A program made the position numbers and the translations under genes. Positions 1 to 12,575 of a stretch of 64,000 nt of DNA are shown here, in pieces (position 1 is the stretch's first letter; each line of letters begins with the position of its first letter). Origin of the DNA: Combretum micranthum (Eukaryota; Streptophyta; Magnoliopsida; Myrtales; Combretaceae); assembly GCA_024138025.1 (NCBI GenBank), contig JAMXBD010001377.1, forward strand, positions 124,001 to 188,000. Direction: 5' to 3'. The notes beneath the pieces were generated by a model. That model worked only from the letters and a program-made list of their open reading frames with translations. It was not told where the DNA came from and did no database searches.

Positions 1-3000
1 ATAACTAAATAATTATGTATCATCATTTGTTCAACTATATAACTTAAAACCATCATCTAATCCTATCTATTTCTTTAGCTCACTCATCATTTGTAAAATC
101 ATCATATGTATAGTTTTTCTATGAATTGTTCATAATATTTTCTTGTAATGCAAAGCTCCTAATCATGCTTTAAAGTTGTTTTTATCAAGTTTTATAGTTT
201 ATAAGGTCCTAGAGTATTAGATATGAAGTTAAACAGTTAGATGAAATTTGAGTCTTGTTTTGGCCACTTTATCTAGATCCGAATTTGCTATTCCTAAGTT
301 TAAAACATCTCTAAGTTAATCTTCTTCTTAGCCATCAATATTCAAGCATTCCTAACACATCAAGAACTCATCTTCTTGCATTCATCATTGGAATAATTAT
401 TTTTCCTAATCATATAACTTTCCTCCAATGCTGGACATTTCAACTTCATGTCTACACATATACGTAACAAAATGTGTTGATAGTTTAGGAGTTACCTTGG
501 CTTGAAGTAGAAACGGATTCCTAACTCCCTTCCTTAGTAATAAATCAAACCTATATCAAAGGTTGATTGATGACTTTCTAGCTAAATTATAAGTTAGCTA
601 CTTTAACTAAATTTTCTTTCCTTGTTGAGCTTGAGTTCTAGCTTGGATCTATGGTAAACCAAGGCTATTTAACTTGGTTTTTGATGTTGTTTGAAAGAGG
701 GAATTGATGTTTTTGGATGTGGTTGATGCTTGGATAGGATATAGGAAATAAGACATGGGTTATATCTTGTTTTAGAGTTCCTTCAATATTGTCTAAATGA
801 AGGAATTGGTGAAGAAAAGTGGCTGTTCATTTTTCCTTTTGTAGCTAAGATTTCAACTTGTTTTTGTAGAGATTTTGAGTTAATTTAGTGTCTAACTTAA
901 GGCTATATATATGTACTAAGGTTAGGCTTAAGTTAGGAGGCTAAAGAGAGTGTTTTGGGCTTAGGAATAACTCAAATTTGCAGCTGGAATTTTGGATACG
1001 AATTTAGTAAATTTTGGTGACGAATTTTGACTTGTGTTTTGACAGATTTTTGTAGTTGTTTAAAGGATATTTATGGGGTTTTTTTGCTAGTAAATTAAGG
1101 CTATTAAATAGTGGTTTATCTGGTGTATTTGTAGTACAAGTTGGCTGAGGAAAATCGGAGCAAATGAAGGATTATAGATCATGTTCCAGCTGTTGTTCTC
1201 GGGTGAGAATTATGGTGCGAATTTGAGAATGATTTTTGGACGAATTTGTATGAAATTTGTGGCTAATTTCAAGGGGCATTAATTGTATTTGTTTGCTAGT
1301 TATTTAAGGTCATTTATGTGTATAAATTAGGGGCTCAACTTGCAAAAAGAATTGGGTCAAAAGTTAAGCTAAATCAGAGGTTGAAATTGTAATTTCTGTT
1401 GCAGTTTTTTGTTGCTGTTTTCCACCCGCTGCAGCATCTTCAACGTGGATTTGGACAAGGTTTTGGAGCTTTGTTTGATTTTCATTTGAGCTGGATTTCT
1501 TCTTTATTTAATGGAGATCCTAGCTGGTAATTTGTGGTTGGTTTGGATATTATTTTCATGTTGAAAACTTAGCTCAAATGTGAACATATTTCTTGTTATT
1601 TTCCTCTTACTATTACTGTCATTTTCATTGAATAATTTATCTAAATTTTGCAAGTTGGGGACATGAATTAATGAAGAATCAGTAGCCATTTTCTCCCTTT
1701 GTGCAGCCGATATTTTTGAAGATTTGGACCATATTTGAATTTGTTTTGTGTTGTTGTCCTCATGTCACTTTCACTTGGAAATTGGGAGCTCAAATGGTGC
1801 AAATTGGAGGCATCAAATGCTGCAAAGTGCTGGACGATTTTCCCTTGGTGTTGCAGCAGCCGTGATCGTTGATTTGGTCATGGATGCGCATGGAGTGGTC
1901 TTGATTTTTCAATTTCTCCAGCCAAACTCCCCATCCTGCTCGTGGAGACATCCATCTCTAATTCACGTAGAGAATGAAGACTCCTTTGCTCAAAGTTTGC
2001 AATTCCACGGACTCCTCTGTCCGTGACTTTCAATTCCACGAATTCCTTTTTTTATTACTAATTTAATAAAATTTTATTAAATATTAATTTATAACGTATG
2101 TTTATAATGGTTAATTAAGAGTTTTATCAAAATAGAATTTGCCTAAGTTACTACAAAACTCTAAGTTGTTTATATGTACAAGTTTTTAGTTCCGAGTTTA
2201 CACAATTAATTATTTTTAGTATTTTAACTTACACAATTAAATTTTTCAAGTTCAATAAATCGAATTAGAAACTAAGCCTTTAATGAATTTTAGAATTCCT
2301 AACAAGTATAACTGCGGGTTTGAAATTTTTATTTTATATGATTAGTAATTAGTGATCTGAATTAGTATCTACGTGTATTTATAATCCTAGTAATCCATCT
2401 TTGGATTATTGTTTTGTACTAATAAGTTTTGTTATTAGACTTTATCTTATCGGTTTTGAAACTTAGAGATGCTTCTAATTATATCTTGAATTATCAGTTC
2501 AATATACGAAATCTCGTTTTTAGTATCTATTAAGGTCAAAGAAATTTTTATTCGGGTTTTTCAAGCTACGAAAGAGTTTATTACAGTTCATAGATCTATT
2601 CTAAGATTTTTGTTGAATCATATATTTGATATTAGTTTCACATTTGCCAATTTGTTCATTTACTAGTTATGAGAATTATTAAAGGTCACATTGACAATTC
2701 GGATTTTAATTTCTAAAATCTCTAAATATTTAATTAGAATATTACTGTAATGTAAATATTTATTTAAGATCTAGATTCTTAGATATCAATCTTTGTGGTC
2801 TTATGTATCTTTTGTAATTCTAGTCATTTATCTTTAGTCTATAATATTATAACTTATATATTCTTAAATTAATCGTCTTTTATTGTAATTTGAAGTTATG
2901 ATTTCTTGTTGGACTATTGATCATTTTACCAAATATTATGTTTTACTGTATATGAGTTATTTATACTAATTTGTTAATAACAACATTTTTTGTCTAGTGC

Positions 3001-3380
3001 TACTTAATATTGTTATCAATGAAAATAGTTTGAACACTATTATTTCATTATAACAAGTATATGATTTATTTCTTAAGTATTGAACTTAAGGAAAAATGAT
3101 TCAGGAATTTATATTAACAATTGATTTTATTGTGGTTTATAAATTATTTGAGATCATATTTGTTACAATCTGTATTTCGAAAAAAAATTTATTGGTAGAG
3201 ATTCTAATCTTTCTAACTATAATCAAATTCATTCATATTTTAATATTTTTATATCGAGAAAAATTTGGAGTGATTTTTACCACTTGTTCCAAATATTCTA
3301 TATAATTCTATATTATATTTTTAGTATTTATTAAAATCAGATTACATAAAATTAAGGGGATTACAATAAGTTTTTGTTAC
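1..3380. other. Unassigned AT-rich repeat-like DNA
   Basis: No gene, LTR boundary or coding domain could be supported here. Short open frames, including a 92-codon one at 1748-2026, lack recognisable domains and sit in low-complexity sequence. The texture (T-rich runs and transcript-like purine-rich stretches at 600-1500) resembles the LTRs further along, so old, fragmented retrotransposon DNA is likely, but this is inference. Confidence 0.4.
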
Positions 3381-4369
3381 TCTTTCTCTATGCATTGAAT
3401 ATGAAATGCATGTTAGTGTAAGTTTGGCTATGCATGAGTTTAAGTAGTTTTATGTGAATGGAAGTTTGGGTTGTGTTTTGATGTTATGTGATGTTTTGGA
3501 AGTAATGTGAAGTGTTGGGAAGCTTGAAGTTGTATTTGCATAGGTTAAGGTGATGTGGAGTGTAAAACAAAGCCTAAGGTGATTGTGTATGTATAAGAGT
3601 GTAATAATGTGTTTGGGATGAAGATTTATGAGTTTTGGATTGGAGAAGTGATGATATTTGTGTTGGATTTATGGTTGATGGGAGTTAGGATTACGATGAA
3701 GAAGATGATGTAGTGAAGTTGGGGTTTTGGAATGATTCAATGTTTGATGTATATGATGAGGGGAATTTATGCTTTTGATGTTGTTTGAAGTGTATAATAT
3801 GTTATATAAAGTTTTTATGATGTTTAAGTTGCAGTAGAACATGTAAAAGTTGATATATTGTGTAAAGGAAACATGGAAAATGCATGGATTGTTGTCAAAA
3901 AATTTTCCCAAATTAGCATACCTTGTACAAGGGCATGCATGAGCTTATGTTGATCAAAAGAAGCTTTCGGGTCACTTTTAGTTTTTTGTGCCCTATACGG
4001 CCCGACCTACGCCATCTACCAGGCGTGTACATTTCCCCTGTTTCACAACTTGTTAGTAATTTGTCCATAAAATTTTCATCCGACCTCCGATTAAGGTGAT
4101 TCAAGTTGCTATGGAAAGCTTGAAAAGATATCTACAAATTTTGTGTTTTAAGTTTTTACAAATTTCAAAAGTATAAATGCTTAACATTTCACTTCTTTCA
4201 CTACTAGAGTTTTTCCAAACAAAGTTTAAACTTGTTTTGTTTTTGTTGAATGTGTGTTTGCTTAGGAAATGGGTCTTTTTGGACTAAAATGAGATAGATT
4301 AATGATATTTGATATGTAATGATGATTGAGTGATATAATCACTACAAGAAATTTTGGCTTTAGAGACAA

Positions 4370-4620
4370 AAAATTCTGTCTCTGAAAGTGAAAAATCTGT
4401 CTCTAAAGACTTTCAGAGACGGAATTTCCGTCGCAAATTTCTGTTTCAAAAATTATCGTCGCTAATTCTTTAGAGACAGATTTATTTCCGTCGCAAATTT
4501 GCTATGGAATTTCTGTCGCAAATTTGTCTTTGTTTTATAATTAGTTATTTTTAAATATCCAATAGTAAATATTAAATAAAATTATTCCGTCGCAAATTTG
4601 TCTCTAATTCTAAGACAAAT
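4370..4620 (+). repeat. CACTA subterminal repeat array (left)
   Basis: Several copies of a CCGTCGCAAATTTG-type 14-mer and of AGAGACAGA motifs occur in this interval. The mirrored set at 6040-6300 reads CAAATTTGCAACGG. In En/Spm elements such subterminal repeats bind the element-encoded DNA-binding protein; that role is inferred here. Confidence 0.8.
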
Positions 4621-6039
4621 ATTAAAAAAATACACATTTGCCTCTTATTTATCCTTCCCAGGAGGTCACCCATCATAGAATGCTACATACTAAGCACACT
4701 TAACATTGAAGTTTTCACAAGCACTAAACCAATAAACCAATTCGTATCTTCATGAGTAAAGTTTCACTACTGTTTATTTAAGAGATATCACAATTTATAA
4801 TATTATAACTATAAAACATTTTATATATCTTTTATAGTTTATTTATTTTATAATTTCACTTTACATATTTATAAGGATTTTTCATTAATATTTTATTAAA
4901 ATAATATAAATATTAATATATACAATGTTTTACATTTTATAATAATTATTTTAAATTATATATTTATTATAAATATATAATATATTTCAGTAGTATATTA
5001 TAATCTTTTTTCCAAATATGATATTATTATTAAAAAATATTATATATTATGTAGATATAAATAATGTTATACATATAAATTTATATATATATTTAATGAT
5101 ATATAATATAATTATACTTTTTACATTAGTTATTTAATATTTTTATTAAATTAATAAATTGTATGTTTTTAATTAATGTGTTTATTTTTTTATTTCATTT
5201 TTGTTGCACTTAATAAATTATAATATAATGTAAACAATATAAAAATATACTTTTCATTATTATATTAATAAAATAATATATAATACCAATTTAAATAATT
5301 TAACTAATTATTTATATTACATATTTTATTACTTAATACTATATTTTTACATAGTATATTATTTTTTCCCCAAATATGTTATTATATTTTAAATAAAATA
5401 TAGTATGTAAATATAAATTATGTAAGATATATATAATAAATTTTTTTATATTAAAAAATATATGAATAGTCATAATAAATATAAATAAAAAATTATAAAT
5501 AATATGATATATATGTTTTATTAATTATATTAAAATATAATAATTATTTATATATTTGTATATGTTTAAATATACTAAGTTTACATTTTATATTAATTAT
5601 TTTTATTTTACATATATTATTATTGAAATATACTTTATTTTTAATTAGTATTTTATGATATTTCTTGCATATATCATATTATATTATTATTATACACTAT
5701 TTTATTAAGTTGTATAATTTGAGTTTTTATATAAGTTATTATGTAAAAGAATATATAATAAGATATAAATATAATTTTATGTTTTAAGTACTATTTTAAT
5801 TTATACTTTATTATGTATAAATATGTAATGTAATGTTAAATATATTATAATAAAATATATATAATTAGTTGTAAATAACAAATGATTATACATATTATAG
5901 TTATTATAATAAAATTAATTTAAAAATATAATATATGTCCTTATTTATAATGCACATTTATAATATTATATAGATATGTATAATTTAAAATAAATTTTAA
6001 ACATAATTATTATATTACTATATGTAATAATTTAGTTTA

Positions 6040-6300
6040 GAGACAAATTTGCAACAGAATTTAAAAAAAGAAATTGGTGCTAAAATAATTTATTTCCCTC
6101 TAAAATCAGAGACAAATTTGCAACGGAAAATTTTCGTCGCAAATCATGTGTAATCCGTTGCAAATTCCGTCGCAAAAGCATATAAAAATTAGAAGATTAT
6201 TCATAATTCATGTCATCATAAATCCATCGCAAATCTATCTCTAATTCATTTTTTTAGAGACAGAAATTTTCCTTCGCAAATTTTCTGTCTCTAAAGACTA
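6040..6300 (-). repeat. CACTA subterminal repeat array (right)
   Basis: This is the inverted counterpart of the left subterminal array, with motifs such as CAAATTTGCAACGG and TTCGTCGCAAAT. It ends in the TTCTGTCTCTAAAG segment that mirrors the left terminal region. Confidence 0.8.
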
Positions 6301-7636
6301 GTTTTCTAGTAGTGAATTAAGCATGAATTGAGTGGATTTGTAGATTGAACAAATAATTGAATTTCCATGATTGTTGAACTAGAATTAGTTATGTTATATG
6401 TATGGTTAAGTACAATTGTTGATTTTATTTTGAATTTCTTGTTACAGTAAAGGGTTCTTCAGTTGATTTTCCTCTGAGTGAAACTAGTGATTCTCTACTG
6501 AGTTCAGGTATGCAGTAGCTTGATTGTTGTATGCTAAGAATAGGCATAATTGAACTTGACTAAAATTCATGTTAGCATAATATTTGATTGAATTGATTGT
6601 CTATTACGCCTTTTAATTTGGTTCGAGGAGTGGAAACCTTGTCATGATACAATGACATGGTAGTTAGGCGCTTTAACCTTAGCCATGATGCAATAGTATG
6701 CTATGATGCAATAGCGATTCTTTTATGGTTAAGCGGGTAATTGATGGAGAGTGTAGTATCTGTATAACGTTTGCTTACACTTAAGATGAAGTAATATGAT
6801 TTAGTTCAATGTTTATGGGGACATATGAACTAAATGATGTTATGGATTAAGTTAAGTAAAGTTGAGTAACGGCTATGAACTCTAGATGATATTACTTTTA
6901 TTGAATAGATATAGTGGATATAGGTATTCAAACTGCTTATATCAACTCCTCGAGCAGCTACTGTTACTCGGGACCCTGAACTCCTAAAGCTTGATCCCGA
7001 GGTTTGAATACCCCACTATTATTTTGTTAAATGAGAATTAAGCAAGATAATGACTTAATTATTGATGCATTGCATTAGAATAAGTTTGCTTGGCATTTCG
7101 CTGTGTATTTGTTACTGTGTACTGGGCCTTTGGCTCATTGTTGCTGCTTTACAGGTCTTAACGGAACCATATGATGATTTGGGTTATAGGTCAGATTTTG
7201 AGAAGTTTATGGACGAATGAGATGAGTAGGACCTGAGTGGCCTTGATTTAGAGAAAAAAGCTTGAAAGAAATCTTTGCTTAAAAGTATATATCTTTGTAT
7301 TAATGGCTTGTTAGATGAGCCTATCTCGCAAAGGACTTTGAAGTCTCGTAGTTATATTTTCGTAACAAGAATATGTTGTAAAATTATTATAGTGTCATGT
7401 ATTGACACAAACCCTTATAATGGTGATGTGTATATATATAAATGTATGTATGTATGGATTGCTCTTATAAGCAATCTTGTTTTGTTAAAAGTTGTTTATA
7501 AAGTTTTGTAGTTATAATCAAACAATTCTCATAAAATGGTAGTTTTAGGATAACCTTACATATAATATGCAAATATTATATGTGATTGGGGACTCAGAAC
7601 ACTATATCTTGGGGTTTAGTAGGTCGAGTCCTTACA

Positions 7637-7798
7637 TGTAATGAAAAGTAAAGTATAAAGCAAGTTTAATAAAAAATAGTAATAATAATGTAAATTTAAG
7701 AAATAGATGTATAAGTTGTAAGGAAAAGTAGAGATAAATGATATTAATGAATGGTAGTAAATAGTAAATTGAATAGTAGACTAGACAAATAAAATACC
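7637..7798 (-). repeat. Family B 3' LTR, innermost visible piece
   Basis: Reverse-complemented, this piece aligns with the pre-TATA part of the related LTRs at about 17280-17430 and 50170-50340 (runs such as TTTACTTTTCATTT and a series of CTACTATTC-like motifs). It lies between two D LTRs and in the same orientation as the B LTR pieces at 11581-12053 and 14225-14575, so it is read as part of one broken 3' LTR. Confidence 0.5.
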
Positions 7799-8334
7799 TA
7801 AAATAGCCATGATTCCCAATTTATATTCTTCACATGTGTACTAACGCATATTTATATGTGTTAGAATAATATTTGAAGTCTAGCATATAAGTTGTGTTAG
7901 TGTGTGGTATATGTGTTGTATTAATGTATTTGAATATTGATACATCTTAGTGTGAATAAATATTGTGTTTATGAATTTGTAAGTGTAATAAAGTGTATGA
8001 AAATTTGGTTTAAAACAATTTAAATATGCTCAATATATTTTCTAAACTTGGCAAAAAATTTGGACACAAAAACAAGCCTAACACATTGATTTTTAGCACC
8101 AAAATAAGCTTAAGCCCATACCAAAGAAAGCCCCTAACCTAACAGCCTCAAAGCCAACAAAATGGATAAATATCAAGTCTAACTTTTGCAAAATTTTTAT
8201 AAAAAATCATTCTATCCAAAATAACCCTCTAGAAAAGCCAAAACACCATTTCATCTTCCATACCTCACATTGATTAAGTCTAAGTATCACTTACTTTTTT
8301 TCTCAAGTGAAAGCATCATTATCTTGTGGCAAGA

Positions 8335-9670
8335 TGCTTGGGGTTTGTTTTAAAAAGAACGAAGCCTTTTAAAATTATAATTTTCTAAATTGCTCTTCTA
8401 ACTATGGTTTCCACAGGGCAAGCGTACTCATCAGATGTAGCATAAAAATGATATAGGTCATATTCTAAGGGGAAGTTGATGAGTACTTCTACTTCTACCC
8501 TTTTCCTATTATTTAGCCGATGAAAAAACAAGAGGGAAAATCTATCAAACTAAGAGCTAATCTAAACCTAAACTAATAAAATTTGCAATCAAAAGTAGGA
8601 GATCTCTCACAAGGTTGCTAAGGTCATGCTTCGCCTTAGATCTATTCATGTAACTTAAGGAATTTCTTAGAAAAATGGTTGTGTTGATTATTAAACCATT
8701 GGATTCGCTAAATTAAATTAAAGCTTCTCTCGAAGTCAATAACTCTAGAGCAAACCGAAACCCGTAGTCTGAAATTCTAATTAAATCCACGTAAAGCTCA
8801 AGAGCCCGTTGCTTTAGAAACTCAACTCAATGAATTTTAAAAATAAGTGACGGAAGACTTTCACTTGTCCTCAGCAAGAGGTATCTAAGATCAATCTCAT
8901 CAATAGCTTAGATCTATCAATTAAAATGATCGCTCGATCTATTTTAACGAAATCAATCATGAACCCATTCGTGCACTATACAGATTTAAGATCTATTGAG
9001 CTCGAGCTATTGAATTCAATAAACCAATCACGTTTTCAACAAAGAATAATTTAGTTACATGAAATCGATCAAGGATCCACAAATCCAAGCAAGATAAAAC
9101 TACTCCTCCATGAATATTGCAATACAAATAAAAGATTCAGAGAAATAGCGTAAACCCATTAATAGATAAAGCAATAAGAATAGATATCCTTGATGAATTG
9201 AAGCGTTAAAGCACAAAGCTACTGTGAAACCCTAAGAGTTCTTGTGTTTCTCTCTCTAACTTCTCTCTTTAAAGAGGAAAATTTGTTCTTCTAATAGGGT
9301 TTTTAGTAAAACCCTTCTAAAACCTTTAAAAAAAATGTCTCTCTTTTTGCAGCTACCCCCCTCAGGATCCGTGTCTCCCCTTTTAAATATCAGCAAGATA
9401 GGCTTTTATATGCTACTAATTTCATCCCTCCTTGTTTTGCCCTTGCTGTGTTGGAGGGAAGGCTGAAAATAAAAGGCTTGTTCCTTGTAAAGTTTGGCCC
9501 AAACTTGTTTTATTTTCTTTAAATCATCATAAAATCTTCCAAATAAGCCCATGATGCCTGAAAATGAATTTTAACAAAATAAATGTCCTTTTCTTGATCA
9601 AATCACAAGAATTACATAATAAATATGTACAAATAAGCACAAAAAATTAAAGGTCTATTGACGCTTATCA
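8335..9670 (-). repeat. Athila-type solo LTR (subfamily without GC array)
   Basis: On the minus strand it begins TGATAAGCGTCAATAG and ends in CA, with perfect 5-bp duplications CAAGA at 8330-8334 and 9671-9675. Like the other Ath LTRs it carries a GTACGCTTGC motif near its 3' end. It is 1336 bp and lacks the GCCGGC-rich array of the three other Ath LTRs in the window. Confidence 0.88.
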
Positions 9671-9803
9671 CAAGACCATAAAACCAAGCTCAAGTTTCTT
9701 AAGGTATGTATTTGTTATGTTAAGTGTATGTTTGTTATTTTTAAGTTTTGCTAGAATATGAGTTTTTATGCTAAAATGAGTTTTGTTATTCTTCTTTGTT
9801 TTT

Positions 9804-9914
9804 ATTGTTGGTTACATGTGTATATGATATATTGATGCTAGATTTAGGTTAAGTTTGTGATAAAAATTGACGAATGATATATTGTTGGTTACATGTGTAT
9901 ATGATATATTGATG
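9804..9914. repeat. Short imperfect tandem duplication
   Basis: A 34-bp unit beginning ATTGTTGGTTACATGTG occurs at 9804 and again at 9881, a 77-bp period, inside the family D LTR. Confidence 0.8.
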
Positions 9915-11580
9915 AATTTTTTAGTGTCAAAGCCCAGATTATTGCCGTGACAGAGGGGGCGATCTCTTAGGGTCAAAATTTTCCAACGCAATACTATTTT
10001 ATAATTTAATCATAATGTTTTCATCCAAGCTTGGATTGAGGTGATTCAAATTGCGTTGGAAATCTTAAAAAGAGATCTACAACTTTCATGTTTTAAGTTT
10101 TTACTAATTCAAAAAGCATCAAGGCCTAAATTTTAATTCTTTCCAGCTACTACGTTTTCAAATAAAGATGAAAACTTGTTTTATTAATTAAGTGTATGTA
10201 GTTAATATGAAATAAATCTTTTTGAGCTAAATGAAATAGATAAATGATATTTAATGTATATTAGTTGAATGAACTACAATTGTGAAGTTTAAATAAAAGA
10301 ATGTTATGTGTATATATATATACATATATTGTGGTGTGCATATGAATTATGTATTGATTTAAACTTTACTTGAGTATTGACAAGGCTCTAATTAATTAAT
10401 GTATAATTTTGAATTAATGATGTTTTATAATAAATGATTTCTTTGACAAATTCTCTTACTCGACTGAGTTTGAATACTGGACTTTTGCTTGATAAAACTA
10501 GTTATCAAGGTACATAGTAACATGCTTGTTTTCTTGCCTAGGTTAGGCATAACTAAATTTCTTTAATTTAAGAAAACTTAAATCTTGTTTTTATTGATTG
10601 TCTATTACACCATTAAATCTGGTTTGGGAGTGGCACCTTGCTCAAATTAGAGCACGGTAGTTTAGACGCTTAGGCTAACCCTATCTTTATGATAAGATTT
10701 TCATAAGTGTTACGGCGGGTAGTTGATAGGGTTATTGGTATCAGTATAACATTTGTTTATTCTTAAGAAGAAGTAATATGATTTAATTCAATATTTATGG
10801 GAACACTTGAATTAAGTGATATTATGGATTAAGTTAAGTAAAGTTGTGAAACAGCTGAAAACCCTAGAGGAAGCTATTTTTCGTTTATGGATATATCATC
10901 TAGGAGATACAAGTCCCCAAACAACTTATATCAAACCCCCTAAGCGTTGAGATCGTTACTCATGATCCCTAATAATCTAATGGTTGTTGCATTACATTTT
11001 AGCTTAAGAATGTGTGTCATTACGCTTTTGTTTTCATTACTTACGTACTGGGGCTTTGGCTTATTATTTCATATTTTAAGTGTTGATGTGAGTGATGAAT
11101 TCTACACTAGTATGGGATACAGAACAGATTTTGAGGATTTCTTAGATGATTGGGAGGATTAGAGATGACCATGACCTTGATAAATCTTTTGTAATAGTAT
11201 AGTTTTGGAAAACCTATGTAATAGATATTATAGCTTTTGTTTATCTTATATATCTTCTATAATTGGCTTATTAATAAGCTTCTGTTTGTAATATCTCAGT
11301 ATGTGTATATATATGTGTGAATATTGTTCTACGTCTTAAAAGTAATGAAATGTGAGTGTTTTAAATAAATACGAAATTCTCTTTTTATAAAGCTTACGTT
11401 ATGTTTATGAAGAAGTTCTATTAGTTAATAGTAATCAAATTTGTTCTTATAAGAGATTTAGATAAACAATTATCTAAACTAATCCTGGTAATCAACCTCA
11501 TATATAATACTATGGATTATATGTGGTTGGGGATCTAGATCCACCTATTTTTAATATATAGGTGAGTTCGGGTCCTTATA

Positions 11581-12053
11581 ATATTGGAAGTAAGAAAAAC
11601 GCGTAAACGAACTACATATGATATTTTTAAAAGCCGTAAAATTTTGTAATTGATATTTTATGATTCCTTATCTCATTGAGAGTCTAAATATATTGTCAGA
11701 ATGTTTTTATCATTTTGTGTTCCAGGACCCCTATTTCGAAAACTGATCCCGTTTGGTCTAAAATGAGCGAATTATTGACGAATCTAATGTTTTTATATTG
11801 TATCACATTATTTTGGTTTATAATCCAAGGTTATCTTATTCTTATAGTTTTAGGTTTTTGAGCGTGAAATTGTCGGATCTAGTCTCACTTGGGCTTATTG
11901 TTGACCTAGTAGACTTTAGGATTTCGGTTTCGACTCCGGCTTTAAGATTTACTCGTAAAATTATAAAATACACTCTGTTTTTGTGATTTATCTAATATTT
12001 TACATCTCTCGGGATTGTCTAATCGAGTCTAAGGCTTCTTATGTTATATGTTG
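11581..12053 (-). repeat. Family B 3' LTR, middle piece
   Basis: Sequence between the D LTR and the family E solo LTR. On the minus strand it contains the CCCGAAATAGGGGTCC-like stretch typical of the 5' half of the related LTRs in this window. It continues from the LTR start piece at 14225-14575 once the E insertion is removed. Confidence 0.55.
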
Positions 12054-12196
12054 TGTAATATACTAAATAATTTTAAGTCGTAAGTGTTCACAAGCTACTA
12101 GATTCTAATATGCCTTTTATGTTGATGTTAAAAATAGGTTAAGTTTGATCAATTTCATGTTAGAACAAGATTGGCATCAATTGGAATATTTTCTTA

Positions 12197-12556
12197 ACTT
12201 CTGCAATAAAGGCCGGCATCTCTGATGAAGAACGCTGCCGGCCTATGTCTTATGTTTGCCAGAGTACTCTATAACAAATTGTACGCCGTCTCCTGGAGAA
12301 TCTACACCGCCGGCGTAGACAGCGTAGGATGGGAACAGTAGCGTTTTTCTTAATGCTGGGAGGAAAGTTGCCGGCGTTCATAGGGTTTCTTTTCTACACC
12401 GCATGAAAGCCGCCGGCGTAGGTCCAAGATTTGCCGGCGTATGAAGGGACGATTTGAATTCTGGGAATCAAAGCCTTGACGAGCGCTGCCGGTTTCATGT
12501 AGATCTGGCCAGCGTATGGTTTAAGCCGGCAAAATCTGCAGGTACGCTGCCAGCTC
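12197..12556 (+). promoter_or_regulatory. GC-rich GCCGGC/GCC-box-like array in family E U3
   Basis: Within 360 bp there are about eight copies of GCCGGC-type cores, including CCGCCGGCGTAG near 12307 and AGCCGCC at 12408-12414. The array ends 12 bp before the TATA box. It stands out in otherwise AT-rich DNA and resembles the arrays in the Ath LTRs. An enhancer role is inference; AGCCGCC is the known core of the GCC box bound by AP2/ERF proteins. Confidence 0.6.
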
Positions 12557-12567
12557 TACCAAATTTC

Positions 12568-12575
12568 TATAAATA
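12568..12575 (+). promoter_or_regulatory. TATA box of family E LTR
   Basis: TATAAATA directly follows the GC-rich array and lies about 515 bp into the LTR, as expected for the U3 promoter. It also sets the LTR orientation. Confidence 0.75.

Larger units (their letters stand above)
4340..6314. mobile_element. Non-autonomous CACTA (En/Spm-type) DNA transposon
   Basis: The element starts CACTACAAGAAA and ends TTTCTAGTAGTG, the inverted terminal sequence of plant CACTA transposons, and is flanked by a perfect 3-bp duplication AAT (4337-4339 and 6315-6317). It is 1975 bp long. Subterminal arrays of CCGTCGCAAATTTG-like motifs and TTTAGAGACAGA motifs lie at 4370-4620 and, inverted, at 6040-6300. 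The 1.4-kb core is extremely AT-rich and holds no transposase frame, so mobilisation would have needed a transposase made elsewhere. It is inserted in a family D LTR. Confidence 0.93.
3380..7636 (+). repeat. Family D LTR, copy 1 (left end not resolved)
   Basis: The right part matches the D copies ending at 11580 and (reverse) starting at 19737. All share a conserved block containing ATTRAGGTGATTCAA (here about 4070-4140), a stretch around TACTGGGCCTTTGGCTCA (7120-7140) and a terminus ending CTTACA. Subtracting the CACTA insertion, the distance from conserved block to end is about 1.6 kb, the same as in the other two copies. The left boundary could not be fixed because the first several hundred bases have diverged. 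No PBS follows the right end, so this is a solo LTR or fragment. Confidence 0.6.
7799..11580 (+). repeat. Family D solo LTR, copy 2
   Basis: The start TAAAATAGCCATGATT matches the D terminus TGAAATAGCCATAATT seen in reverse at 33772, with TG mutated to TA. The end GGTCCTTATA corresponds to CTTACA. The flanks ATACC (7794-7798) and ATATT (11581-11585) differ by two C-to-T changes and are read as a decayed 5-bp duplication. An Ath-type solo LTR (8335-9670) is nested inside. The short ORF near 10947-11162 is LTR sequence shared with other copies, not a gene. Confidence 0.72.

Noticed and set aside
1748..2026. 92-codon frame that could be a small protein gene
   Set aside because: No domain, no convincing composition, no neighbouring exons, and surrounded by repeat-like DNA; a chance ORF is more likely.
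10947..11162. 71-codon frame ending in FEDFLDDWED
   Set aside because: The same stretch recurs in the other family D LTRs (7100-7230 and, reversed, 20160-20250) without an intact frame, so it is LTR sequence.
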